Assembly: GCF_004358325.1 (NCBI RefSeq)
Contig: NZ_CP037940.1
Coordinates: 1,674,001-1,738,000 of the forward strand
Direction: 5' to 3'
Length of the DNA: 64,000 bases
Source of the DNA: Periweissella cryptocerci
GTDB lineage: Bacteria; Bacillota; Bacilli; Lactobacillales; Lactobacillaceae
Shown: piece after piece, positions 17,247-25,522 of the stretch
Layout of the letters: the number at the start of each line of letters is the position of its first letter
How positions within the stretch are numbered: the first letter of the stretch is position 1
Program-made: the position numbers and the translations under genes
Notes under the pieces: generated by a model
What the model was told of the DNA's origin: nothing
Seen by the model: the letters and a program-made list of their open reading frames with translations, nothing else
Database searches by the model: none

Positions 17247-18137
17247 ATGAAAAAAATGTTCACAATGTTGCTAGTAGTACCAATACTTATCTTAGTTGCG
17301 GGATGTGGCCAAAACACGACCGCAAAAAATGATAAAATCACGGTGGTCGCTTCCACAGATTTTTATGCCCAAGTGGCAAAAACTGTCCTGGGTGATCATG
17401 GTACGGCAACGGCAGTTATTCACGATTCAACGGTGTCACCAGAAGAATTCGAACCAACGCCTAAGACGGCCAAATTAGTCGCAAAAGCAAATGTCGTGGT
17501 CGCAAATGGTCTTGGGTACGATAGCTGGTTGAATGGTATGGCAAAGAGTAATGGCCGTAAAGCACAGTTAATTCGTGTTGGTGAGGATGTTTTACACGAA
17601 AAAGTAGGCGTGAATCCCCACGTGTGGAATAATCCTGCGAATATGCAAAAATTGGCAACAAAGCTCGCGGCAGATTTTGCCAAAAAGGATCCGAAAAACA
17701 AAGCTGATTACGAAGCGAATGCTCAAAAATACGTGCAACAATTGAAACCAGTGACTGACATGGTGGCGCAACTCAAGGCACAAGGTAAAGGTAAGGCAGT
17801 TGCTGTTACCGAACCAGTCTACGATTTAATGTTAAGTGCAGTGGGTTATAAAATTAGCGACCAAGATTTTGCTGAAGAAATCGAAGAAGGGGCTGATCCA
17901 AAACCCAATGATTTACAAGCACTGCAAAATGATTTGAAAAATCATAAAGTCCAATTTTTAGTTGAAAATACACAATCATCTGGTAATATTATTAGTTCGA
18001 TTGTGAAATTGGCAAAGCAAGCAAATGTGCCTGTCGTAAAGGTAACAGAAACTTTACCTACAGGTGAAAACTACGTGAGTTGGCAATTGAACTCATTAAA
18101 GCAAATTCAAAAAATTCAAGAAGAAGCTGGTAAATAA
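17247..18137 (+). CDS. zitS: Zinc ABC transporter substrate-binding lipoprotein
   Basis: 296 residues from ATG 17247 (ribosome binding site AAAGGA at 17231-17236); the TTG at 17238 is too close to that site. A lipoprotein signal peptide with lipobox LVAGC anchors it to the membrane. The fold is a cluster A-I metal-binding protein: ITVVASTDFYAQVAKTVLG, VNPHVWNNP with a conserved ligand His, and VENTQSSGN. The usual first ligand region D/N-P-H-x-F/Y-E-P reads SPEEFEPTP here, and the usual T-H-H-A-F region reads VTEPVYDL, so two common His ligands are replaced by Glu. No His-rich loop is present. Metal specificity could differ from classical zinc proteins. Confidence 0.88.
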   Translation: MKKMFTMLLVVPILILVAGCGQNTTAKNDKITVVASTDFYAQVAKTVLGDHGTATAVIHDSTVSPEEFEPTPKTAKLVAKANVVVANGLGYDSWLNGMAKSNGRKAQLIRVGEDVLHEKVGVNPHVWNNPANMQKLATKLAADFAKKDPKNKADYEANAQKYVQQLKPVTDMVAQLKAQGKGKAVAVTEPVYDLMLSAVGYKISDQDFAEEIEEGADPKPNDLQALQNDLKNHKVQFLVENTQSSGNIISSIVKLAKQANVPVVKVTETLPTGENYVSWQLNSLKQIQKIQEEAGK

Positions 18138-18871
18138 TGACAGAACCAATCATTAATGTGAATAATTTGACCGTTCGTTTTCCAGATAAAACGGTCTTTG
18201 CAGATGTTAATGTGACAATTAACCGGGGGCAATTTTTAAGCATTGTTGGCGATAATGGTGCCGGCAAAACCACGCTATTACGCACGTTGTTGGGGCAACT
18301 GAAACCAACAAACGGTAAGGTTGAAGTGTATCCAAGTCGGCGTGAGTTGAAGATTGGATACGTCCCCCAGTTTCGTAACATTGATTCCGATTATCCTTTG
18401 AGTTTACGTAACTTTGTGGCGCTCGGCTTAATCAAGCGTGTTGCACCATGGCTTTCACGCAAGGAACAACATCAACTTGATGCGATTCTTAAAGAAACCG
18501 AGCTGACGCACCTTGCTGCGACACGGCTTGGGACGGCATCTGGTGGTGAAAAGCAAAAAGCCTATCTGGCACAAGCATTAGTGGAACAGCCTGATTTATT
18601 GATCCTTGATGAATCAACGGCGAGTTTGGATAATGTCATGAAATACGAATTATTGGATTTAGTAGCTCATTATCAAAAAGAACATAATTTAACTGTGATT
18701 TTTGTAACCCATGATTTGCCATTAGCTAAGCGCTACTCAACCGATTATTTAATGTTGAAAGATGGTCAATATGAAACTGGGACGATTGACGAACTAAATA
18801 CGAATGTTTTACGAGCAGATGATAATCAAATTAACATCACGATGAATGGAGGTGCTTGCGAACATGTTTGA
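18137..18871 (+). CDS. zitQ: Zinc ABC transporter ATP-binding protein
   Basis: 244 residues, overlapping the lipoprotein gene by one base (TAATG). Walker A is GDNGAGKTTLL near residue 39, the Q-loop is in GYVPQFRN, the ABC signature is ASGGEKQKAYLAQAL (A-S-G-G-E in place of L-S-G-G-Q), Walker B is LLILDESTASLD and the switch His is in VTHDLPLA. It supplies energy for zinc import with the lipoprotein and the permease that follows. Confidence 0.95.
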   Translation: MTEPIINVNNLTVRFPDKTVFADVNVTINRGQFLSIVGDNGAGKTTLLRTLLGQLKPTNGKVEVYPSRRELKIGYVPQFRNIDSDYPLSLRNFVALGLIKRVAPWLSRKEQHQLDAILKETELTHLAATRLGTASGGEKQKAYLAQALVEQPDLLILDESTASLDNVMKYELLDLVAHYQKEHNLTVIFVTHDLPLAKRYSTDYLMLKDGQYETGTIDELNTNVLRADDNQINITMNGGACEHV

Positions 18872-19655
18872 GTTTGAATTTATGCGCAATGCCTTCATGG
18901 CAGGAACGTTAATTGCGATTGTTAGTGGCTTTGTCGGCGTATTTGTCATTGCGCGGAACCTGTCATTCTTAACGCACACGCTCAGTGAAATCGGCTTTGC
19001 TGGTGCCGCGTTTGGGTTGTTTGCGGGGTGGTCGCCGCTCACGGGGATGTTGTTGTTTACGATTGTGAGTTCAACGGCAATTGGTAGTTTATCAATTAAG
19101 GAATCACGGCGTGAAGCAGCAATTAGTAGTATTTCGGCGTTGGCAATCGGGCTGGGGATATTATTCCTATCGCTATCGAATAAAAATGCTAGTTACGCAA
19201 CCAATATTTTATTTGGTTCTGTACTTGGGATTAGTCAGGGCGATATAATTCGTATGATGGTGCTGGCGATTGTGGTGATTGTAGTGATGATTCTAATGTA
19301 TCGGCAATTAAAATTTGCGTCATTTGATGCCATCGGTGCCCGGGTTAATGGGGTACGCACAACTTTCATCTCCATCGTTTTCCTAATCTTAGTAGCACTG
19401 AGTGTTTCGGTAGCTGCACAGGTCGTGGGGTCACTCTTAATTTTCATCCTATTGACCTTACCGGCCGCGGCCGCACAGCACTTCTCCAAGAGCACGAGCG
19501 GCATGATTGGCTTGGCGACAATCTTTGCCCTAATTGGGGTCTGGAGTGGCTTAGCCTTGAGTTATTGGACAGATTGGCCCGTCTCATTCTTCATTGCCGC
19601 AATTGAAGCGCTGATTTACTTTGGTTCGCTATTGATTGCGCGCCGTAATAGTTAA
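18864..19655 (+). CDS. zitP: Zinc ABC transporter permease
   Basis: 263 residues from ATG 18864, which has GGAGG at 18847-18851 before it; the ATG at 18846 would put that site inside the gene. It overlaps the ATPase gene by 8 bases. There are eight or so membrane helices of the ABC-3/ZnuB family, with FVGVFVIARNLSFLTHTLSEIGFAG as the coupling region and VAAQVVGSLLIFILLTLPAA as the conserved later helix. It completes the four-gene operon, and repeat E starts 10 bases after its stop. Confidence 0.94.
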   Translation: MFEFEFMRNAFMAGTLIAIVSGFVGVFVIARNLSFLTHTLSEIGFAGAAFGLFAGWSPLTGMLLFTIVSSTAIGSLSIKESRREAAISSISALAIGLGILFLSLSNKNASYATNILFGSVLGISQGDIIRMMVLAIVVIVVMILMYRQLKFASFDAIGARVNGVRTTFISIVFLILVALSVSVAAQVVGSLLIFILLTLPAAAAQHFSKSTSGMIGLATIFALIGVWSGLALSYWTDWPVSFFIAAIEALIYFGSLLIARRNS

Positions 19656-19664
19656 AAAATTATT

Positions 19665-20054
19665 TCGGCTGATGTGGGATTGAATAAAATTGGCCACTAC
19701 GTGTCGGTAAATTACTTGGCGCACCACGCTGGAAGCACATTGCCAAGCCAAAGTGCGGTCTTGGCAAACTCGGGTAAGCTGGGCTTCTAAGGAATAAATT
19801 CCTAAGAAGCCTCATCTCACCCTCAGCGGCGACATGTGTTGCACACATATCACCCCAGTCGCGGTGTAAAGTCTGCGACCGCCAAGTAATTTACCGGCAC
19901 TTCGTTAGTTAGAAATATTACTCAAACTGGCGAAAAACAGTTACTAACCACAGGCCGCGGTGGCGTGGGAAAAATAACGCTGGCAATAGAACCTCAGTAA
20001 TTCGATGCTTGAAAAGCACAGAAACGACAATTCTAGGTTAGAAAGAATAGAACC
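19665..20054. repeat. R1 repeat copy E (single forward module)
   Basis: The left end GGCTGATGTGGGATTG sits at about 19667. The module runs from about 19694 to 19909: outer stem AAATTACTTGG with CCAAGTAATTT, core stem TTGCCAAG (19740-19747) with CTTGGCAA (19760-19767) around CCAAAGTGCGGT, then GGCTTCTTAGG-type hairpin (GGGCTTCTAAGGAAT with ATTCCTAAGAAGCC), TCAGCG, the GACATGTGT/ACACATATC hairpin, and GCGGTGT before CGTTAG. The right arm carries CAGTAATTCGATGCTTGAAA and ends in GAATAGAACC at 20054. No coding sequence is present. Confidence 0.88.
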
Positions 20055-20104
20055 TTAAAAAAATACAAAACGCAGGCTATGACAAAATTTGTCCAGCCAG
20101 TGAC

Positions 20105-20310
20105 ATAGGCCTGATTTCTCCTTATTTTGAGTAAGGTAGAAATCAGGCCTATTAACGTGCGGGAAAAGGCTGTAGCCGTTGATATAACTTATTTAATTCA
20201 TCACTATATCAAGGTTGCACCCCGCCTTTTGTCGCACTGCCGTCTTTTTATAGTAAGTGTGACAAGCTAGGCACAAACGTTAATTGAAGGTCGGAACTAA
20301 TAAAAATTAG
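20105..20310. repeat. R2 hairpin repeat, copy 2
   Basis: ATAGGCCTGATTTCT pairs with AGAAATCAGGCCTAT (20105-20152) and is followed by TAACGTGCGGGAAAAGGC and TTGATATAACTT, shared in reverse with the copy near 10.7 kb. The rest up to 20310, before the kinase promoter region, holds no gene that I can support. Confidence 0.7.
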
Positions 20311-20444
20311 AAAATTCTGTGAATACAGTTGAAAAAACTAATAAAAACGGTTAAATTGAACTTAAGTTATTTTTAGTAAGAAAGAGGAAGTGTGGCTCAA
20401 TTACGCAGTTTGCAATTGGAAGCACGTTAAGAGGAAATTTAATC

Positions 20445-21242
20445 ATGGCAAACGAATACCCACAAGTTATGACAATTGCTGGTTCTGACAGTGATGGTAG
20501 TGCAGGAATGCAAGCTGATTTACACACATTTTTCACGCGCGGCGTATATGGTGCCAGTATCTTGACGGCTGCAGTTGCGGGAAACTCATTTGGAATTCAT
20601 GCAGCAGTGAACTTACCAACTGATTTTATTGATACTGAGTTCAAGGTATTAGCTGAGGATTACAAAATTTTAGCTGCTAAAACCGGGATGCTTTCTGATT
20701 CAACGTTGGTTCGCACGGTCGTTAAAAACTACAAGTTATACGATTTTGGCCCACTTGTAGTTGACCCTGTAATCTATACAAAGCATGGGAACATGTTGTT
20801 GGAAGAGGAAGCCTTCGCAACGTTGCGTGATGAATTAGTGCCTTTGGCAACCGTGATTACACCGAACTTCTTTGAAGCCCAAAAATTGGCTGAAATGGAA
20901 ATTAAGAATGATGATGATACAATTGTTGCTGCGCACAAGTTACAATCATTGGGTGCAAAAAACGTCATTATCAAGGGTCAACACGCTGAAGGAACAGTTG
21001 GCGATGTCCGTGACTTTGTCTTATTAGAAGATGGTAAAGAATTCTGGTTAGCAGATCCATACGTTGCAACAGACCGGGTTAACGGTACTGGTGATACGTT
21101 GTCAGCAACGATTACGGCTGAAATTGGTAAAGGAACTGATATTGAAACAGCCATCAAGTTGGGACATGATTTCGTCCACACGGCGATTGTTAATGAAATT
21201 GCGGTGGGACACAAGTATGGTCCAATTAACCACTGGGCATAA
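20445..21242 (+). CDS. Pyridoxine/pyridoxal or hydroxymethylpyrimidine kinase (PdxK/ThiD family)
   Basis: 265 residues of the ribokinase superfamily. TIAGSDSDGSAGMQADLHTF at the start is the ThiD/PdxK substrate and ATP motif (usually GSDSSGGAG), VVDPVIYTKHG and PNFFEAQKLAEM follow, and DRVNGTGDTLSATITA near 212 contains the catalytic GTGD. ThiD phosphorylates hydroxymethylpyrimidine, whereas PdxK-type members phosphorylate vitamin B6. With no other thi gene nearby the B6 salvage role is at least as likely, so no symbol is given. It is a single gene with a terminator. Confidence 0.88.
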   Translation: MANEYPQVMTIAGSDSDGSAGMQADLHTFFTRGVYGASILTAAVAGNSFGIHAAVNLPTDFIDTEFKVLAEDYKILAAKTGMLSDSTLVRTVVKNYKLYDFGPLVVDPVIYTKHGNMLLEEEAFATLRDELVPLATVITPNFFEAQKLAEMEIKNDDDTIVAAHKLQSLGAKNVIIKGQHAEGTVGDVRDFVLLEDGKEFWLADPYVATDRVNGTGDTLSATITAEIGKGTDIETAIKLGHDFVHTAIVNEIAVGHKYGPINHWA

Positions 21243-21264
21243 TTATAAATAGTTATAATAACAA

Positions 21265-21297
21265 CTGCAGGAAAGCCATTTTCTTGCAGTTTTTTTA
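21265..21297 (+). terminator. Intrinsic terminator after PdxK/ThiD gene
   Basis: CTGCAGGAAA pairs with TTTCTTGCAG around GCCAT, followed by eight T. Confidence 0.9.
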
Positions 21298-21396
21298 TAA
21301 ATTAAGCATTAAGTTATAGTTATTCACATTTAAGTAATATAATTAAAGTACGCATATAAAAAAATTTAAAAATTCTAAAGAAAGTGTGGTGATGAA

Positions 21397-22032
21397 ATGG
21401 ATATCGACATTTTACGTGAGATGAAAGCGATGCTCGAACAAGTAATGGAACTGCGGGAACAACGTAAAGCCATTGTTGAGCAGCAAGACGTGCGACAACA
21501 ACACTTTTTTGCCATCACCACCACCATCTTTCAAATTATCTTAATGACGCTAGGGGCAATTGCCGTGATTTTAATTATGAAAGGTCCCGATACTTGGCCT
21601 TTGATGGCATTATTAGCAGGTGTGGTTATCTTGGCAATCTTAATGTTTACCAAAGTTTTACGGCGCTTATTGGTCGTAGGCTACTTAGCATTTTCACGCC
21701 CGCGCCGCCGCGCCGATTATCATGAAATTAGTGATTTGGAAAAACAAATTAACGATCGGCTCTCGGTGTTGGACGCTAATCGAGAACTAGTGCCAGAATC
21801 ATATTGGTATACAAGAACGCTGGGGCAGTTAATTTTTTATCTGCAATCAAAGCAAGTTTGGAGCATTGAAGAAGCTTTGGATTTAGTTAAAATTGATGAT
21901 CAAGATACCCGCTATCGTAGCAAATATGAGAATATTTATGAAAAAGAGACTGCCTTATTGAAAAAATTGGGGTTAGCATATGACTACAGTCTTACCGATG
22001 AACGTAAAATTGAAGGGGTTTACTTTAAGTAA
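21397..22032 (+). CDS. Membrane protein of unknown function
   Basis: 211 residues that I cannot assign to a family. Residues 1-32 are charged and helical (ILREMKAMLEQVMELREQR), likely a coiled coil. Two membrane helices follow at about 38-60 and 66-88 (FQIILMTLGAIAVILIM, MALLAGVVILAILMF). The rest is cytoplasmic, with an RPRRRADYHE stretch and LEKQINDRLSVLDANREL, another helical segment. The start follows AAAGTGTGGTGATGAA. It is 38 bases before the flavoprotein gene and could be co-transcribed with it. Confidence 0.6.
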   Translation: MDIDILREMKAMLEQVMELREQRKAIVEQQDVRQQHFFAITTTIFQIILMTLGAIAVILIMKGPDTWPLMALLAGVVILAILMFTKVLRRLLVVGYLAFSRPRRRADYHEISDLEKQINDRLSVLDANRELVPESYWYTRTLGQLIFYLQSKQVWSIEEALDLVKIDDQDTRYRSKYENIYEKETALLKKLGLAYDYSLTDERKIEGVYFK

Positions 22033-22070
22033 AAATTGATACTTCACCGCAGATATGGAAAGGGGCAATG

Positions 22071-23444
22071 ATGGAAGTCGTAATTATTGGTAGTTCCCAT
22101 GCAGGAATTGCCGCCGCTAAACGGATTAAGAAACTGTACCCGGCCGTGGATGTGATTTTATTTGACCGCAAAGAAACTGACTTATCATATATTGGCTCCG
22201 GAGCGCACTTGTTCTTGAACAATGAAATTGCCTCATTACACTCGACTGAATATGCTTCAAATGATGATATTTATAACCTGGGGGCGGGTTTAAAATTAGC
22301 ACACAATGTTGTGCGGGTTGATGCGCAAGCCCAAGTTGTACATGCGCGGGACTTGAAAACGGGCAAACTTGTCGAACAACATTATGACAAGCTGATTTAT
22401 GCGGCTGGTTCATACCCACATATTCCACCGATTGAAGGGGTTGATAATGACCGTGTGACGGTGATGAAAACTTTAGACGACGCGAATCGTTTAAAGCAAA
22501 ACGTTGGCGATGATAAAGCAGTTATCGTTGTCGGTGGTGGGTTACTCGGACTTGAAGTAGCAATGTCCCTGCAAAACCAAGGCCACCAAGTGACAATCAT
22601 TCAAAGTGGTGTAAGCTTAGGCTCTAACTATTTTGATATGTCAATTGCTAGTCGTTTAGAGGAGCTGTACCGGAAACACGGGGTGAAAGTAGAAATTGGC
22701 CAACTAGCTGATTCAATTACAGCAACACCTGACGATCGGGTTCAGATAACGACGGTGCAAGGCGCGCGTTATGTTGCTGATCAAGTGGTTGTTTCAGCTG
22801 GTGTGCGACCAAATACAACCTTATTACGGGATAAAGTTGATATGAACGGGCGTGGCGCAATTGATGTCGACCGTTTCATGTATACTTCTGATCATAAAAT
22901 AATGGCGGTTGGTGATGCAACCGACTCATATTTCACGCCAACGGCAACCAACGAATATATTACGCAAGTTTCTGGCGCTATTCGTGAAGGTAATATTGCC
23001 GGCATGAATATTTTTGAAAAATGGGTGCAAACCCCTGGCTCACAAGCAACGTATGGGCTTAAATTATTTGACGGGTTATTTTTCCGGACGGGTGCTACGG
23101 AGCGGAATCTCTTGGCTAAAGGCATACCTGTTGGTTCAACTGAGGTGACGCAAAAAATCCGGCCTGAGTGGGTTGATGAAGATTCACATGTAACTTTAAA
23201 ACTCGTTTATAATCTCACCACGCAAGTAGTATTGGGCGCGCAACTGGTTTCTAATCAGGATATTCACGATGTAATTACGACTTTTTCATTATTGATTAAT
23301 CATGGGGTGACCTTGAGTGAACTCGCATTTGGGGATGTGTTCTTTGAACCGCATTTCAATAATCCAGTTAACTTAATCAACAATACGGCTTTAACGGCAA
23401 TTGATCAGATAAATGCTACTAATCCGGCTAATAATCGCGTATAA
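22071..23444 (+). CDS. NADH oxidase/peroxidase-like flavoprotein lacking the redox cysteine
   Basis: 457 residues from the second ATG (22071), which has better spacing from GAAAGGGG. It is an FAD/NAD disulfide-reductase-fold protein of the Nox/Npr/CoA-disulfide-reductase group: IIGSSHAGIAAAKRIK for FAD, VIVVGGGLLGLEVAMSL for NAD, and IMAVGDATDS for the flavin. His10, near the flavin in Nox and Npr, is kept. The segment that reads S-F-L-S-C-G in water-forming Nox reads SYIGSGA here, so the catalytic Cys42 is a serine (Ser43). Reported Cys42 mutants of such enzymes form H2O2 rather than water. The C-terminal dimerisation domain is complete, so the gene is not decayed. Function is therefore uncertain within the family. 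Confidence 0.87.
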   Translation: MEVVIIGSSHAGIAAAKRIKKLYPAVDVILFDRKETDLSYIGSGAHLFLNNEIASLHSTEYASNDDIYNLGAGLKLAHNVVRVDAQAQVVHARDLKTGKLVEQHYDKLIYAAGSYPHIPPIEGVDNDRVTVMKTLDDANRLKQNVGDDKAVIVVGGGLLGLEVAMSLQNQGHQVTIIQSGVSLGSNYFDMSIASRLEELYRKHGVKVEIGQLADSITATPDDRVQITTVQGARYVADQVVVSAGVRPNTTLLRDKVDMNGRGAIDVDRFMYTSDHKIMAVGDATDSYFTPTATNEYITQVSGAIREGNIAGMNIFEKWVQTPGSQATYGLKLFDGLFFRTGATERNLLAKGIPVGSTEVTQKIRPEWVDEDSHVTLKLVYNLTTQVVLGAQLVSNQDIHDVITTFSLLINHGVTLSELAFGDVFFEPHFNNPVNLINNTALTAIDQINATNPANNRV

Positions 23445-23546
23445 GCGAAGTTTTACGGTAATCGGTTACTTATATTTGTTATAATTAATGAATTAAGTTA
23501 TGGAATATTTATGGGCAAGTTCCAGATGTAGGAAGGCAGATTTGTA

Positions 23547-24500
23547 ATGGTAACAATTCGAGATATTGCCCAACAAGCAGGTGTGTCTGTTTCAACCGCT
23601 TCACGGGCGCTCAATGATAATCCTAAAATTAGCCAAGCCACGCGCACCCGAATTCAAGAAATTGCCGCTAAGGTGGGTTATCAGGCTAATTTTAATGCTA
23701 AAACATTAACGTTAGGCGAGGCCAATGTGGTCGGGGTCGTTTTTCCGGTTGCCGAAGAACGTAGCTTGGAAAATCCGTTTTTTATTGATGTGATGGCGGG
23801 AATTAACGCTGAATTAAGTGAACACCGCTATGTTTTATCAGTCGCAATTGGTGCGACAACGGAGAAGGTCCTGGCCAATGTCCGGGCGATGGTCCTACAA
23901 GCAAAGGTGAAACGATTTATTCTTTTGTATACGAAAGAAGACGATCCAGTGAGTGCTTTTTTGCGCGAACAAGATGTCCGGTACGTAGTGATTGGCCAAC
24001 CTTTGAATCAAGAAACGAAACTCTACGTTGATAATGATAATTATGACGCAGGTTATGCAACGACTGAACTTTTGTTGAAAGAACACCAGAGCATTCAGCC
24101 ACTGTTTGTAAAGTCAGAAGCTGATTGGCATTATGAAACGGAACGCGAACGGGGCTTTAAAGACGCCACGCAAATGCATGACATCCAAGCCTTAGTGATT
24201 AAAGCTGAAACTAGCAAGAGTGATATAATCCTCCAATATGTGAGTCAACATCCGGAAATTGATGGCATCATCGCAACTGATGATTCGCTCGCATTTGCAA
24301 TGTTAACGCAGTGGCGGCAATTCTATCACCATGATATTTCGGTTATCGGGTTTAATAACAACCAATTATTGAATCAGCTAGCTGGTGAAAAATTTCATAC
24401 GGTTGATTTACATGCGAATGAGCTCGGGTTAGAAGCCGCCAAGTTATTGTTTGCGGAAGTAAAAACTGGTCACACGAACGTTGAATTTACAATAATATAG
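23547..24500 (+). CDS. malR: LacI-family transcriptional regulator (MalR-like)
   Basis: 317 residues. Residues 2-50 are a LacI helix-turn-helix, TIRDIAQQAGVSVSTASRAL with NDNPKISQATRTRI. The periplasmic-binding-like domain follows (VVGVVFPVAEERS, FIDVMAGINAEL, DGIIATDDSLAFAML, ISVIGFNNN). It is about 15-20 residues shorter at the C-terminus than many MalR proteins. It lies upstream of the maltose operon, on the same strand and separated by repeat F, and the operon promoter carries LacI-type operators. MalR is therefore the likely regulator, but the assignment is by position. Confidence 0.85.
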   Translation: MVTIRDIAQQAGVSVSTASRALNDNPKISQATRTRIQEIAAKVGYQANFNAKTLTLGEANVVGVVFPVAEERSLENPFFIDVMAGINAELSEHRYVLSVAIGATTEKVLANVRAMVLQAKVKRFILLYTKEDDPVSAFLREQDVRYVVIGQPLNQETKLYVDNDNYDAGYATTELLLKEHQSIQPLFVKSEADWHYETERERGFKDATQMHDIQALVIKAETSKSDIILQYVSQHPEIDGIIATDDSLAFAMLTQWRQFYHHDISVIGFNNNQLLNQLAGEKFHTVDLHANELGLEAAKLLFAEVKTGHTNVEFTII

Positions 24501-24508
24501 ATATGTGG

Positions 24509-24542
24509 GACTTGGAGCGATTTATGTTGCCAAGTCTTTTTT
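24509..24542 (+). terminator. Intrinsic terminator after malR-like gene
   Basis: GACTTGG pairs with CCAAGTC around AGCGATTTATGTTG, followed by six T. Confidence 0.8.
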
Positions 24543-24553
24543 GCGTTGATAAT

Positions 24554-25187
24554 CGAACCTATTCCGTCTGAGATGGGATTGAATAAAATTGGTCACTACG
24601 TGCCGGCAAATTACTTGGCGCACCACGCTGGAAGCACATTGCCAAGCCAAAGTGCGGTCTTGGCAAACTCGGGTAAGCTGGGCTTCTAAGGAATAAATTC
24701 CTAAGAAGCCTCAGCTCACCCTCAGCGACGATATGTGTTACACACATATCACCCCAGTCGCGGTGTAAAGGCTGCGCCCACCAAGTAATTTACCGCCACT
24801 ACGTTAGTTAGGAATAATGCTCAAACTAGTGGAAAATAGTCGTTGTGGGCCGAAGTACATTGAAAACCAACTGAGCCGCTGACATAATGTGCGCGGTTAA
24901 TCGATCAGTAATTCAGTGGTTGTTCAGAATTTATAATGAGGAAATTAGAAATAATTAAAATTGGTTCATGAAATCGAGCTGTTATTGATATAGTATGTCG
25001 ATTTTTTTTAGCCCTGTTTTCACCACGGTAAACTGTCCGTGATTGAAATATTACTTTTCGGCAATTCGTTGAGGTACTGATTTTGTGATGTGCTCAAACT
25101 AGGGCCTAAAGTATTTTCCGTAGTGCGTGAGTATTCTTAAACAAAAGGACAGAAATGAGAATCCCGCGTTAGACGGAATAGAGCCTG
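24554..25187. repeat. R1 repeat copy F (single module, long right arm)
   Basis: This is the best copy for defining the ends. The left terminal repeat 24559-24580 and the reverse complement of 25160-25181 share 11 outer bases (CTATTCCGTCT) and six inner bases (GGGATT), with five mostly different bases between. The forward module spans about 24591-24807, with core stem TTGCCAAG (24639-24646) and CTTGGCAA (24659-24666), and the hairpin of GATATGTGT with ACACATATC. The right arm is about 380 bp, longer than in E or G, and carries TGATTTTGTGATGTGCTCAA and GTGAGTATTCTTAAACAAAAG as in copy H. Confidence 0.88.
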
Positions 25188-25420
25188 ACAATCGTAATTC
25201 TGTCCTCGTGTCAGATGAATTTAGTTGATGTGGGCATGATCAGCTAACATAGCAGCATTTTTGGACAGATAAAATTAAAAAAATTTGTAGTGAATAATGA
25301 GGCGAATTTTACAACAAAGTAGGGGCAAAACATTGCTACAAAAGCCTTGGTAGCATTAACAAATTGTAAGTACATAGACATTGGAGATAGTTGATTTAAA
25401 AGACAATCTAAAAAGTTGAG

Positions 25421-25458
25421 TGCAAACGGTTGCATTAAATTGTAAGCGGTTGCATAAT
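25421..25458 (+). promoter_or_regulatory. Maltose operon promoter with twin LacI-type operators
   Basis: TGCAAACGGTTGCA (25421-25434) and TGTAAGCGGTTGCA (25441-25454) start exactly 20 bases apart, two helical turns. A promoter, TTGCAT (25430-25435), 17 bases, CATAAT (25453-25458), overlaps both. MalR-like repression is likely, and CcpA binding at these cre-like sites is also possible. The 230 bases before (25188-25420) hold nothing else I can identify. Confidence 0.75.
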
Positions 25459-25522
25459 AAAACAGTCGACGAAATCAAATGAGCAATAATTCAATATTTT
25501 ACAAATTAGGAGAGTGCAAAAA

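Noticed and set aside
19665..20054. R1 as IscB/TnpB guide RNA (omega-RNA/HEARO) or a group II intron
   Set aside because: The constant loop, multi-stem fold and CACGGTGT-like segment prompted the idea, but I see no nuclease or reverse transcriptase gene, no domain V sequence, and the terminal inverted repeats do not fit. Kept only as a test to run.
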